Source: Actinomycetota bacterium
GTDB lineage: Bacteria > Actinomycetota > Actinomycetes > S36-B12 > UBA5976
Length of the DNA stretch: 32,229 bases
NCBI GenBank assembly: GCA_009918005.1
Contig: RGDC01000007.1
Coordinates: 1-32,229 of the forward strand
Direction: 5' to 3'
In this document: piece after piece, positions 1 through 7,070 of the stretch
Position numbering within the stretch: the first letter of the stretch is position 1
How the letters are laid out: each line of letters begins with the position of its first letter
Position numbers and translations under genes: made by a program
The notes under the pieces: generated by a model
What the model saw: only the letters and a program-made list of their open reading frames with translations
The model's database searches: none
Told to the model about the DNA's origin: nothing

Positions 1-150
1 GCCTTTGCCTATGCTTTGGTCGCAGCCATAGTCGGTCCGGCTATTCGTGGAATTGATAAGAGCGATCCGGGTTTTGGTCGCGTGGCTGATTTAGTAACAC
101 TCGAATTAGACAAGTTAGCCAAAGCAGACAAAAAGAAAAAGACAAAGTAG
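1..150 (+). CDS. 3' end of an unknown gene (5' end outside window)
   Basis: Frame 1 is open from the first base to TAG at 148-150 and encodes at least 49 residues. The visible part begins with a hydrophobic stretch (AFAYALVAAIVGPAI) and ends with a lysine-rich tail (KADKKKKTK). A membrane segment followed by a basic cytoplasmic tail is seen in some small phage membrane proteins such as holins, but too little is visible to assign a function. It is followed at once by an intrinsic terminator, so it is the last gene of its transcript. Confidence 0.6.
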   Translation, partial: AFAYALVAAIVGPAIRGIDKSDPGFGRVADLVTLELDKLAKADKKKKTK

Positions 151-154
151 AGTT

Positions 155-177
155 AGCCCCGCTACGGCGGGGCTTTT
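155..177 (+). terminator. Intrinsic terminator with UACG tetraloop
   Basis: The stem AGCCCCGC (155-162) pairs perfectly with GCGGGGCT (167-174). The loop TACG is closed by a C-G pair, so the RNA carries the very stable C(UACG)G tetraloop. A short T run (174-177) follows. It separates the partial gene at 1-150 from the early gene cluster starting at 193. Confidence 0.85.
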
Positions 178-192
178 CTCATTGGGGGCAGC

Positions 193-429
193 ATGGGTCT
201 ATCTGAGTCAATAAATAAGTTTGCTAATGGGTTGAATAACGCTTGCCCTTTTCAGCAATTATTGAATAGATTAAGCAAGGAAGATCAAGCAGTTATTGAT
301 AATGCTTTTGAACGGGGAGTATCCGGTTACGCAATATGTAAAGCACTTAGATCCGAAGGCTATCGAATAGCCGAAGTATCTATTTACGATCATAGAAAGA
401 AAATATGCCGATGCTTCAAGAAATCTTAA
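193..429 (+). CDS. Small helix-turn-helix protein
   Basis: This 78-residue protein starts at ATG 193 behind a GGGGG-rich ribosome binding site. Residues about 28-70 look like a resolvase- or terminase-small-subunit-like helix-turn-helix: a loader helix (LSKEDQAVIDNAF), then GVSGYAICKALRSEGY and a recognition-type helix (AEVSIYDHRKK). It is probably a DNA-binding regulator, but the target is unknown. It is the first gene after the terminator and overlaps the next gene by 25 nt, which suggests one early transcript. I see no catalytic domain. Confidence 0.7.
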   Translation: MGLSESINKFANGLNNACPFQQLLNRLSKEDQAVIDNAFERGVSGYAICKALRSEGYRIAEVSIYDHRKKICRCFKKS

Positions 430-659
430 ACGATAGAGAAGATCAATACGGCAGCGCAGCAGTTAATTTTGCTCAGGCTGGTCGCGGTTGGGGCGCTATT
501 TTAGGAATAGACGATATCCCGGCGTATAAAGTTGCGTTAATGCTGGACTTCTTCAAGAGTATTCGCTGCGTAGCCAACCCTGCTTACGAAGATAGTTGGT
601 TAGATAAATTGGGCTATACCCGTCATGGCATGGATATAGCGTTATCTGATGAGCCTTGA
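405..659 (+). CDS. DUF6378-like phage protein
   Basis: An 84-residue protein. The order of motifs, ILNDREDQYG near the N-terminus, a helix with KVALMLDFFKSIR, then NPAYEDSWLDKLGY, matches my memory of the DUF6378 family of small phage proteins (ILNER..YG, LLKxAR, DSWxDxAGY). The family has no firmly known function; it is often found among phage nucleotide-metabolism and replication genes. It overlaps both neighbours and is part of the early operon. The family call comes from motif recognition, not a search. Confidence 0.65.
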   Translation: MPMLQEILNDREDQYGSAAVNFAQAGRGWGAILGIDDIPAYKVALMLDFFKSIRCVANPAYEDSWLDKLGYTRHGMDIALSDEP

Positions 660-1683
660 AAAACGACTTAACGATATGCCGGAAGGCATTGACTCCGAGA
701 ATGTCGCAGAGCTGCGCCAAGCCCTACTCCGGCTACAAAAGCAATTAAAGAGATCGAAAGAGCGCACCGAAGATCTAGTAGAAATTACTCAGCAAGCTGC
801 GTATGACGCGATGCTGACTATGGGCAAGATCCCACCGGTACCGGAAGTCGTACCGGATAAAAGAAAAACAAAAGCCGAAGCAGCTCTATGGCACATGACT
901 GATTGGCAGGGAGCCAAGCGCACAGTCTCTTACAACTCGGAGATAATGCGCAAAAGAGTTATGGAGTTTGCGTCTAAAGCAGTTCGCATTACCAATATTC
1001 AGCGAGCAGATCACCCGGTAAAAACTTGCCACATTTTATTTGGCGGCGATATGGTAGAAGGCTTATTTAATTTTCCTACGCAAGCGTTCGAAGTCGATGC
1101 GACTTTGTTTGAGCAGTATGTCCAAGTCTCCCGGCTATGCGTAGATGTGGTCCGGTTTGCGCTCGCCAACTATGAGCAAGTCACAGTAATCCCGGAGTGG
1201 GGTAATCATGGGCGTATAGGATCTAAGCGCGACAATGTGCCGAGATCCGATAACTTTGACCGGATGTGCTATGAGTTAGCGCGGCAGCTTTTGGCTGGAG
1301 AGAAACGATTAACTTGGCTGGACTGCCCGGAAGATGTTCAACGCGTAGAAATAGGAACCTATCGAGCGTTGCTTATTCATGGAGACGAAGTAGGTAGAAA
1401 TGGATTTGCTTCACCGGGCGCGATAGTCCAACACATGAACCGGTGGAGATCGGGTTCTTATCCTTGGGAGTTCCGAGATGTTTATGTTGGGCATTACCAT
1501 ACTCACGCAGAATGGCCTATGGCTAACGGCTTAGGATCCGTTTATCAAAGTGGATCTACCGAGTCAGATAATCGCTATGCCGGCGTAATGCTAGCTGCGA
1601 GCGCTACCCCGTCTCAACGCCTACACTTTGTTGATCCGGTCAAAGGCAGAGTAACGGCGGTGTATAAAGTATGGTTAGACTAG
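649..1683 (+). CDS. Calcineurin-like metallophosphoesterase
   Basis: A 344-residue protein with the motifs of a two-metal phosphoesterase in order: a DxQ-type first motif (D85), FGGDMVEG (131-138), WGNHGR (184-189), HGD (244-246) and GHYHTH (281-286). The N-terminal 20-50 residues are charged and probably coiled-coil. Such proteins hydrolyse phosphodiesters or phosphomonoesters using Mn or Fe; phage members are sometimes compared with the Mre11/SbcD nucleases, but no SbcC-like partner is present here. The first motif has Gln where His is usual. The gene overlaps the preceding one by 11 nt and the next by 13 nt. Confidence 0.85.
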   Translation: MSLEKRLNDMPEGIDSENVAELRQALLRLQKQLKRSKERTEDLVEITQQAAYDAMLTMGKIPPVPEVVPDKRKTKAEAALWHMTDWQGAKRTVSYNSEIMRKRVMEFASKAVRITNIQRADHPVKTCHILFGGDMVEGLFNFPTQAFEVDATLFEQYVQVSRLCVDVVRFALANYEQVTVIPEWGNHGRIGSKRDNVPRSDNFDRMCYELARQLLAGEKRLTWLDCPEDVQRVEIGTYRALLIHGDEVGRNGFASPGAIVQHMNRWRSGSYPWEFRDVYVGHYHTHAEWPMANGLGSVYQSGSTESDNRYAGVMLAASATPSQRLHFVDPVKGRVTAVYKVWLD

Positions 1684-2360
1684 ATAGGCTACTAACTCAA
1701 AATAGCGAGCTGCGCCCTGACGGGATCTATAATTGGTCTATTCCGGCGCTCGCCGCTAAGTTGTCCAACGGCAAAAATATAAAGACTTGCCCTAACGCTG
1801 GAGCGTGTGCCAATGTCTGCTACGCCCGCAACGGCACTTACAATTTTAGTAATGTTAAGGCGCGGCATACCGCTAACTTAGAGTATGTAATCAATGATCC
1901 GCAGGGCTGGTTTGCGCAGATGCTTGAAGAAGTTAATCACCCGCGTATGCGTGGTAAGTATGTCCGGATCCACGACTCAGGAGATTTCTTTTCAGAAGAC
2001 TACTTGCTCCTATGGCTTAAAATAGCGCTCTTGACTCCGGATGTAACTTTCTATTGCTATACCAAAGAAGTCTCAATGTTTAAGCGCATAGTCGAATACG
2101 ATTGCCCCAAGAACTTCCGCTATCTCTACTCATTAGGCGGCAGGGAAGATTACTTAATAGATCTCGAACTGGATCGCCATGCCGATGTGTTCCCTGATGA
2201 CGCGGCGATACTAGAAGCCGGCTACGCTAATCAAGATGCTTCGGATCTATTGGCAATAACCTTGACTTCAAACAAAATAGGCATACCGCAAAACAATATT
2301 CCGCAGTTTAGAAAGCGGCTGGCTGGTCGGACTTTCGGAGAAGTTCAGAAGGAACGCTAA
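1671..2360 (+). CDS. GP88-family protein (mycobacteriophage L5 gp88-like)
   Basis: A 229-residue protein with the typical beginning of the actinophage GP88 family: a polar N-terminus, then a cysteine cluster CPNAGACANVCYARNGTY (about residues 40-57), then KARHTANL. The middle has RIHDSGDFFSEDY and the later part has FYCYTKE. The spacing C-x5-C-x3-C, with further Cys, suggests metal or Fe-S binding, but the biochemical function of the family is not established. The start codon overlaps the end of the phosphoesterase gene. Its 3' end overlaps the convergent minus-strand mini-gene by 4 nt. Confidence 0.75.
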   Translation: MVRLDRLLTQNSELRPDGIYNWSIPALAAKLSNGKNIKTCPNAGACANVCYARNGTYNFSNVKARHTANLEYVINDPQGWFAQMLEEVNHPRMRGKYVRIHDSGDFFSEDYLLLWLKIALLTPDVTFYCYTKEVSMFKRIVEYDCPKNFRYLYSLGGREDYLIDLELDRHADVFPDDAAILEAGYANQDASDLLAITLTSNKIGIPQNNIPQFRKRLAGRTFGEVQKER

Positions 2361-2437
2361 CTCAGCTCGCTCGCGTCAATAGAGTCATCAGCGCTATACG
2401 GATGTTCCTGAGCGCATTTTCCGCATTTCAGGCACAT
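2357..2437 (-). CDS. 26-residue Cys-rich mini-protein
   Basis: On the minus strand an ATG (2435-2437) overlaps the stop codon of the upstream minus-strand gene in a TAATG arrangement, a coupling signal used repeatedly in this genome. The reading frame encodes MCLKCGKCAQEH followed by an acidic end and stops at TAG (2357-2359). CxxCGxC followed by His resembles a zinc knuckle or half a zinc ribbon. It was too short for routine gene calling. Translation is inferred from the coupling and the Cys pattern only. Confidence 0.45.
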   Translation of the reverse strand: MCLKCGKCAQEHPYSADDSIDASELS

Positions 2438-2646
2438 TAATCTTCTTCTTCGTCATACTCGAAGTCGGAGTCTCGTATGTCTATGCCGGCTTCTTTAGCG
2501 GTATGGAGCGCCCCTGCCATGAGCATCACTGCTCGATTACACATATCGGTTAATTGATCCGGGTAAGTCGGATCCGCAGAGATCTCTATTTGTAGATTGT
2601 AAAGAACAAGGAACACTCTTGCTTGATGAGATTTTGAGTCAGCCAT
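2437..2646 (-). CDS. Small acidic-tailed protein on the minus strand
   Basis: A 69-residue protein encoded opposite to all large genes in the window. A strong ribosome binding site, TAAGGAG, lies 5 nt upstream of the ATG on the minus strand. The protein is predicted to be mainly helical, with a hydrophobic centre (MCNRAVMLMAGALHTAKEAG) and a highly acidic C-terminus (DFEYDEEED). No family recognised. It faces the divergent intergenic region 2647-2781, so it probably has its own promoter there and may be a regulator or moron-type gene. Confidence 0.7.
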   Translation of the reverse strand: MADSKSHQARVFLVLYNLQIEISADPTYPDQLTDMCNRAVMLMAGALHTAKEAGIDIRDSDFEYDEEED

Positions 2647-2781
2647 AACTACTCCTTACCGGTTCCCAAAGGCTACCAAAAGTTACCCCGCGACTCGCCA
2701 AGCGAAATCCGAGAAAACCGTAATGTATCAGCGACAATAGGCGAACTGGGGCAGAGCGCCCCTTATAGGAAGGAATAAATT
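2647..2781. promoter_or_regulatory. Divergent intergenic region with small hairpin
   Basis: This 135-bp gap lies between the minus-strand gene ending its 5' side at 2646 and the plus-strand gene at 2782, and must supply the start of transcription for the minus-strand pair. A hairpin GGGGC/GCCCC (2748-2762) sits just before the AGGAAGGA ribosome binding site of the gene at 2782. GACAAT at 2733-2738 is a weak -10 candidate for the plus strand. I see no convincing -35 on either strand, so exact promoters are not assigned. Confidence 0.4.
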
Positions 2782-3345
2782 ATGGCTAAGTTCGATTTAG
2801 ACTCGTACGAAACCGTAGAAAGCCGCTTGGCTCGATTTTGGAAAGATCACCCAAAGGGCAGGGTTTTGACGGATCTAGTATTTCATGATGAGCGCAGGTT
2901 CATTGTTAAGGCAGAAATCTTTTTTGATAGAGATGACTTAAGCCCGGTATCTTCCGGCTATGCCGAAGAGATCGTAGGTGCTTCTCCCGTCAATAGGGTC
3001 AGCGCCCTAGAAAATGGAGAGACTTCCGCGATTGGTAGGGCATTAGCCAATTGCAATTACGCGTCTCAGGGTAAGCGCCCTAGCCGCGAAGAAATGGAGA
3101 AGGTCGAGCGCTATAACGCCGAACCCCGTAAAGCAGTTGCGCCAAAGAAGACCGAAGTAACGGAATACTCTCAGGCAGATAAGGATCTCGCAGCAGCTCT
3201 GATTGTAAGCGTTGCGGCAGTAAAAGACATTGAAGAATTGAAGAAGATTTGGGCAGAAAACCCGGATCTACGCGATATTCCGATAGACAACACTACGCTC
3301 AAAGACGCAGTAACAAACAAGAAAAAAGAACTTGAAGCAATATGA
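2782..3345 (+). CDS. Putative single-strand annealing recombination protein
   Basis: A 187-residue protein with a strong AGGAAGGA ribosome binding site. The N-terminal 100 residues end in SALENGETSAIGRALANCNY, which closely resembles the conserved helix of phage ERF/Rad52-like single-strand annealing proteins and related actinophage proteins (ALENxETSAIGRALA). The C-terminal half is charged and probably helical. Its expected partner, a Cas4/RecB-type nuclease, lies three genes downstream at 4271, giving the usual nuclease plus annealing-protein pair for phage recombination. The exact superfamily cannot be settled from motif reading alone. Confidence 0.6.
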   Translation: MAKFDLDSYETVESRLARFWKDHPKGRVLTDLVFHDERRFIVKAEIFFDRDDLSPVSSGYAEEIVGASPVNRVSALENGETSAIGRALANCNYASQGKRPSREEMEKVERYNAEPRKAVAPKKTEVTEYSQADKDLAAALIVSVAAVKDIEELKKIWAENPDLRDIPIDNTTLKDAVTNKKKELEAI

Positions 3346-3659
3346 GATCGCTGGACCGGAACACAGTTATCTTATCTGCGAAGGCTCAACGCACTTCGCG
3401 AGCTGCGGGGGAAAAAGTATTACCCCGAACTGGATCCTTACGCCGAAAGGTTTATGAGTATCTAGTTACACAAGGATTTCGCGGGGCAACCGATCAAGAA
3501 ATTGAAACGGCGCTAGGAATAGACGGCAATACTGTCCGACCTACTCGCGGAACTTTATTCAAAGACGGCTACATTATTGATAGCGGAACTACCCGAAATA
3601 ACGCCAACGGAAACTCTTGTATCGTATGGCGCGTGGCTCAGGAAGGAATGCTCTTATGA
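3342..3659 (+). CDS. Winged-helix DNA-binding protein
   Basis: A 105-residue protein starting in an ATGA overlap with the preceding gene. Residues about 30-85 read as a winged helix: GSLRRKVYEYLVTQG, GATDQEIETALGI as the first two helices, NTVRPTRGTLFKDGYI as the recognition helix, and a wing around DSGTTRNNANGNSCIVWRV. Similar small phage wHTH proteins are often found next to recombination genes. The role is probably DNA binding, but whether it acts as a transcription regulator or accessory recombination factor is unknown. Confidence 0.7.
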   Translation: MRSLDRNTVILSAKAQRTSRAAGEKVLPRTGSLRRKVYEYLVTQGFRGATDQEIETALGIDGNTVRPTRGTLFKDGYIIDSGTTRNNANGNSCIVWRVAQEGMLL

Positions 3660-3919
3660 GTAAGCAAAAAAAGTTTGAACCGCCTATGGGCTGGATAGTA
3701 GGCGTTAATCATCAGCAGGTTGCGATAACGCGATTTGCGCAAGAATTAAAGATGAGTCCGATAGAAGTAGGGCAAGCGCTGGAGAGAGCCGGTTATTATC
3801 TTCAACCGGACATTATGGATCTTGCTGCGGACTCATGGAAAGTATTGCGGATCGAGTTAGACAAAGCAAGCACCAACACTATGTTGAAAATAGTGAAGGA
3901 AGAAGGCGCTGATGAGTGA
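3656..3919 (+). CDS. Small hypothetical protein, possible HTH
   Basis: I take the ATG at 3656, which overlaps the preceding stop (ATGA), giving 87 residues; an upstream in-frame start at 3617 would lie inside the winged-helix gene. The protein has ITRFAQELKMSPIEVGQALERAGYY, which could form a helix-turn-helix, but no family was recognised. It lies between the wHTH protein and the coiled-coil protein in the recombination cluster. Confidence 0.65.
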   Translation: MSKQKKFEPPMGWIVGVNHQQVAITRFAQELKMSPIEVGQALERAGYYLQPDIMDLAADSWKVLRIELDKASTNTMLKIVKEEGADE

Positions 3920-4274
3920 AACAATAGTCACGCCGCAAATGATAGAAAAGCGGTTAAAGGATCTATCTAAAGAAGTAGATAGTTCTCACCGAGATCTAGC
4001 AGACGCAGAAAAGTTTTATTATGAAACGAAAGCGCAATACGAATTAGCGCTCGCTCATGCTCGATTATCGGTGGCTACTAACAAGGAAGCCAAATACACA
4101 GTAAGCGATAAAGCGGATCTTGCCTTGATTTCTACTGAGAAGTTACATTTACAAATGGCTACTGCGGAAGCAGTAGTTCGCGCAGCTCGCGCAAACTCAA
4201 ATCGCATACGGACTCAGGTAGATATTGCCCGGTCCATAGGCACAAGCGTTCGAACAAGTATGGAGATAGCATGA
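3912..4274 (+). CDS. Coiled-coil protein
   Basis: A 120-residue, almost wholly helical and highly charged protein. Residues about 8-70 and 78-115 show heptad-like spacing of Leu, Ala and Ile. It overlaps the previous gene by 8 nt and the Cas4-like nuclease gene by 4 nt (ATGA). No catalytic motif is visible. The position directly upstream of the nuclease suggests an accessory role in recombination, but this is only inferred from context. Confidence 0.7.
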   Translation: MSETIVTPQMIEKRLKDLSKEVDSSHRDLADAEKFYYETKAQYELALAHARLSVATNKEAKYTVSDKADLALISTEKLHLQMATAEAVVRAARANSNRIRTQVDIARSIGTSVRTSMEIA

Positions 4275-4939
4275 TAGATCTACAAGAATTACTCACTAAA
4301 TCGCTGGTAGCGCACGATAGCCAACGGGATCGCAGTAAGCAGGTTGAGATAGGTCCGAGTTCGCTTGGCGGTTGCCGGCGGCGTGTTTATCATGAGTTGA
4401 TAGAGACTCCGCAGACTAATCAAACCGAGAAGTTAGCGGCGATCTTAGGCACTTTTATTCACTCCGGTATCGAAAGCGTTATGGAACGCGAAGATCCCTT
4501 CGGAGATAACTACCTACGGGAAATAGAAGTATCCTACGGCGGGATTAAAGGTCATGTTGATCTTTATATTAAGAGCGAAGGCGCAGTTATTGACTGGAAA
4601 ACAAAGAAGAAAGCCGGCTTGCGGTATTTCCCTAGTCATTCGGAGATATGGCAGGTTCAGACTTACGGCTATCTACTAGACGCTAACGGCTACGAAGTAA
4701 AAACAGTATCGCTGGTCGCTATTCCGCGTGACGGGGAAATGGCAGACATAAAGGTTTATACCGAAGACTATAACCCCGAAGTTGCGAAAGCAGCTCTATC
4801 TTGGTTACAAGAACTGAAAGACATTGTGGCGGGCGCTGGACCTGCTCCGGATCCGGAAGAAAAAGTAGCGTTTTGCTCTAAGTATTGTTCCTTCTATGAT
4901 CCGAGCGGAGAAATAGGGTGCCCAAGTACGGCGAAGTAG
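4271..4939 (+). CDS. Cas4/RecB-like PD-(D/E)XK nuclease with Fe-S cysteines
   Basis: A 222-residue exonuclease of the Cas4/AddB-C type. The PD-(D/E)XK core shows H64 (GTFIH), D97 (GHVDLY), D108-W-K110 (VIDWKTKK) and the QxxxY motif (QVQTYGYLL, 128-136). Four cysteines in the pattern typical of an Fe-S cluster, C35 near the N-terminus and C202, C206, C217 at the C-terminus, frame the domain. It would resect DNA ends to give single strands for the annealing protein at 2782. It starts in an ATGA overlap with the coiled-coil gene. Confidence 0.85.
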   Translation: MIDLQELLTKSLVAHDSQRDRSKQVEIGPSSLGGCRRRVYHELIETPQTNQTEKLAAILGTFIHSGIESVMEREDPFGDNYLREIEVSYGGIKGHVDLYIKSEGAVIDWKTKKKAGLRYFPSHSEIWQVQTYGYLLDANGYEVKTVSLVAIPRDGEMADIKVYTEDYNPEVAKAALSWLQELKDIVAGAGPAPDPEEKVAFCSKYCSFYDPSGEIGCPSTAK

Positions 4940-5244
4940 ATTGGGAAGTGGCTGAGTGCCGCGACCTTTACACCGATCTGTTCTACTCAGTAGAAGAAGA
5001 ACGGAACGCAACCGCGTATAACAACATCAACGCGTTGCGCTCGGTCTGCTCCCGGTGTCCGATATGGAAGGCTTGCTTGACTTATGCGTTCGAAAACGAA
5101 AGTTACGGCGTATGGGGCGGATTAACTTCCGTAGAACGGCAAGCCTTCCGACACCCGGAGAAGTATCCGCAGCAACGGCAGCGAGCGCTAAAGGCTCTGA
5201 TTGAAACAGGAATTACCTTGACTCAGATTAGGGAGTGTCTATGA
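4918..5244 (+). CDS. whiB-like: WhiB-family Fe-S transcription regulator
   Basis: A 108-residue protein with GTG start at 4918 inside the end of the nuclease gene. It has the four WhiB cysteines C14, C44, C47 and C53 (CSRCPIWKAC), which bind a 4Fe-4S cluster, and the family signature GVWGG (64-68), followed by a basic tail for DNA binding. WhiB proteins occur only in actinobacteria and their phages and bind the housekeeping sigma factor. Phage copies can block host WhiB function and superinfection (WhiB of mycobacteriophage TM4). This is the clearest evidence for the host group. Confidence 0.95.
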   Translation: MPKYGEVDWEVAECRDLYTDLFYSVEEERNATAYNNINALRSVCSRCPIWKACLTYAFENESYGVWGGLTSVERQAFRHPEKYPQQRQRALKALIETGITLTQIRECL

Positions 5245-6047
5245 GTATTCGGCTCATGTCCGATGTATGGAAAACGGATCTCCCTACTACTGAGAAAATG
5301 GTTCTCTTGGTTATAGCCGATCACGCTAACGATGAAGGAACGGAAGCATGGCCAAGTCAAGCCACCATAGCCAAGAAGGCTTCTATAAGTGTGCGCACAG
5401 TTCAGAGAGCGGTTAATTCGCTGGTCCGGGCTGGATTTCTACGCATGGAAAAACACGCCGGCGGATCCGCGAGCTGCCGCGATGACCGCAGACCGCACCG
5501 ATATACGATTAACTTAGGAAGGCTACGGGGCGGCAATACGACTACCCGTAATCTACGACACGACTTAGAAGCCGATAACGACACGACTTCTACGCCCGTT
5601 ACGGAGCGACTTTCACGCCCTAAGAAACATCCTTTAGATCCACCCATAGAAACACCCGGCTTTTTTGATTTTTGGATTATTTACCCAAAGAAGGTAGCAA
5701 AGAAGGCTGCGCTCCAAGCATACGAGAAGGCGATCAAGCAAACCGATCCGGCGGTTATCTTGGCTGGAGCGCGGCGGTATGCGGAAGATCCGAACCGCCA
5801 CCCGTCATATACGGCTAACGCGGCTACTTGGCTTAATGCTGAGCGCTGGTTAGATGAGCCGCTACCGCAGCGAGAGTTATCCATAGAAGAAAAGCGAGAG
5901 ATCGAGCGGCAAGAAAGCGAGCGCCGCCGGCAGCTGGAGCAGGAAGCACATGCTAAGTGGCAAGCCGAACTTGAAGAAGCCCGAAAGAAGGCTACGCCTA
6001 TGCCCGAAGACTTCAAAGCAGAGCTGAGAAAACTGTTGCGTAAGTAA
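5241..6047 (+). CDS. HTH replication protein (replisome organiser-like)
   Basis: The ATG at 5241 overlaps the whiB stop (ATGA) and has GGGAG 5 nt upstream, so I prefer it to the GTG at 5235; this gives 268 residues. Residues about 1-100 form a replication-initiator-type winged helix (WPSQATIAKKASISVRTVQ). A polar linker follows. The C-terminal part has FDFWIIYPKKVAKKAA and YTANAATWLNAERWLDE, a domain common in phage replication/DnaD-like proteins, and a long charged helix. It probably binds the phage origin and recruits the host helicase. No phage helicase or polymerase is visible in this window. Confidence 0.75.
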   Translation: MSIRLMSDVWKTDLPTTEKMVLLVIADHANDEGTEAWPSQATIAKKASISVRTVQRAVNSLVRAGFLRMEKHAGGSASCRDDRRPHRYTINLGRLRGGNTTTRNLRHDLEADNDTTSTPVTERLSRPKKHPLDPPIETPGFFDFWIIYPKKVAKKAALQAYEKAIKQTDPAVILAGARRYAEDPNRHPSYTANAATWLNAERWLDEPLPQRELSIEEKREIERQESERRRQLEQEAHAKWQAELEEARKKATPMPEDFKAELRKLLRK

Positions 6048-6065
6048 TTTATACCCTACAATTAT

Positions 6066-6080
6066 GCGTAATCATTACGC
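6066..6080. promoter_or_regulatory. Perfect 7-1-7 palindrome, candidate operator
   Basis: GCGTAATCATTACGC is a perfect inverted repeat (GCGTAAT, C, ATTACGC). It lies 4 bases downstream of a TACAAT box (6057-6062) and 11 bases before the ATG at 6092, in the only gap between the replication cluster and the next gene. A repressor bound here would block start or early elongation of transcription. It could also act as an RNA hairpin close to the ribosome binding site. Confidence 0.5.
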
Positions 6081-6091
6081 TTGGGGGTGAA

Positions 6092-6283
6092 ATGAGCAAA
6101 GTAGTAAAGTTATCTCCGGATAAATTACAATGCGGCGATCAACTAATACTTAAAAATCATCTATGGCAAGTAGCGTGTATTTCCGGTCCGGATCGTATCG
6201 GAACTTATGATGTGTCTCTTGTTGATAACTATGGAAATAAAACACAAGAGATAATCGTAGAACCCGTTACACTCCTTATGTGA
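6092..6283 (+). CDS. Small hypothetical protein
   Basis: A 63-residue protein behind GGGGGTG. It is rich in beta-strand-forming residues (GDQLILKNHLWQVACI, GTYDVSLVDNYG) and might be a small beta-barrel. No family recognised. Its stop overlaps the GTG start of rusA (GTGA), so the two are co-translated, and the palindrome at 6066-6080 may control both. Confidence 0.7.
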   Translation: MSKVVKLSPDKLQCGDQLILKNHLWQVACISGPDRIGTYDVSLVDNYGNKTQEIIVEPVTLLM

Positions 6284-6654
6284 TTTCTTTCTTCGTTGGC
6301 GGTCAGCCGATCTCTCAGGGGTCGATGAAGGTCATGAACGGGCGCGTGATACATAGCGCTGGATCTGCGCTCGCAGCTTGGAGATCTGCTATTGCCTTAG
6401 AAGCCAAGCGCGCTGGAGCGAAGCCTTCTATAAATGCTATTGGCATGGAACTTATTTTTGTTTTTCAGAAACCTAAAACTGTAACGCGATCCCAACCGAG
6501 TGTGCCGCCGGATCTCGACAAACTTATTCGCGCAGCTCTTGATGCTTTAACTGCTATTGCGTATCGTGATGACGCACAAGTAACAGAGATCCGCGCACAA
6601 AAATGCTACGGAGATTATCCCGGAGTTCAAATAACTTATTCAGAAATAAAATAA
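6280..6654 (+). CDS. rusA: RusA-type Holliday junction resolvase
   Basis: A 124-residue protein with GTG start overlapping the previous stop. The RusA signature is clear: PPDLDKLIRAALDAL with D78, D80 and K81, and YRDDAQV with D97/D98, then a conserved KCYG-type end. The N-terminus (GGQPISQGSMK) also matches, corresponding to the P.pKqR-like segment of the family. RusA dimers cut Holliday junctions and in phages prepare branched, replicated DNA for packaging. The length is normal for the family. Confidence 0.9.
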   Translation: MISFFVGGQPISQGSMKVMNGRVIHSAGSALAAWRSAIALEAKRAGAKPSINAIGMELIFVFQKPKTVTRSQPSVPPDLDKLIRAALDALTAIAYRDDAQVTEIRAQKCYGDYPGVQITYSEIK

Positions 6655-6685
6655 AAAAACTTCAACTAAATCCTAGACTTTTTTA

Positions 6686-6713
6686 TTGACTCAGGCTAGA
6701 TTTATCCTAATGA
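6686..6713 (+). promoter_or_regulatory. Candidate promoter upstream of 6753
   Basis: TTGACT (6686-6691) is a good -35 box and TAATGA (6708-6713) a moderate -10 at 16 bp spacing. It lies in the 98-bp gap after rusA and before the run of small genes. Within it, GGCTAGATTTATC (6694-6706) is almost identical to GGCTAGACTTATC at 8924-8936, upstream of another gene group, which supports a regulatory role. Confidence 0.45.
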
Positions 6714-6752
6714 GATCGAGAAGGCTCGATCCAATTAGCGGAAGGCAATCCG

Positions 6753-7070
6753 ATGACAGTAAAAAACGATATCCGGTCAATGGTTTCAGGCACTTGCTAT
6801 CAAGGCAAGATTACCTGCACCTACAATCAGTTGGCAGATCTAGGTCTGCTTACAGATCTCGGACCACAAGATAAAAGCACCTGCGAATTCGTGGGCATGG
6901 TAGGCGGTCAAGTAGTAACTGTTTATGATTACTACAACACCAAGGCTCTTGATAAAGACACCGAATACACTTTCAATGTTGGCGGTAAGAATAAATACTC
7001 AGTATTGTTTTTAGAAGACGCTATGTATAAGAGATACGGCAAGCCTTTCAATACACAGGTAGGTCTTTAA
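6753..7070 (+). CDS. Small hypothetical phage protein
   Basis: The ATG at 6753 has GGAAGG seven bases upstream; a longer overlapping frame starting at 6686 is a shadow. The 105-residue product has a pattern seen in many phage proteins of unknown function: QDKSTCEFVGMVGGQVVTVYDYYN followed by TEYTFNVGGKNK (residue runs about 39-80). The fold is probably beta-rich. It is the first gene of the run that includes the DUF2958 protein and is likely driven by the promoter candidate at 6686. Confidence 0.7.
   Translation: MTVKNDIRSMVSGTCYQGKITCTYNQLADLGLLTDLGPQDKSTCEFVGMVGGQVVTVYDYYNTKALDKDTEYTFNVGGKNKYSVLFLEDAMYKRYGKPFNTQVGL

Noticed and set aside
4805-5011. Minus-strand frame across the nuclease/WhiB boundary
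   Set aside because: Both plus-strand genes are certain from their Cys and catalytic residues; the reverse frame shows no domain.
6686-6874. 62-residue plus-strand frame upstream of 6753
   Set aside because: It starts within the promoter candidate and overlaps the well-supported gene at 6753; it has no good ribosome binding site.
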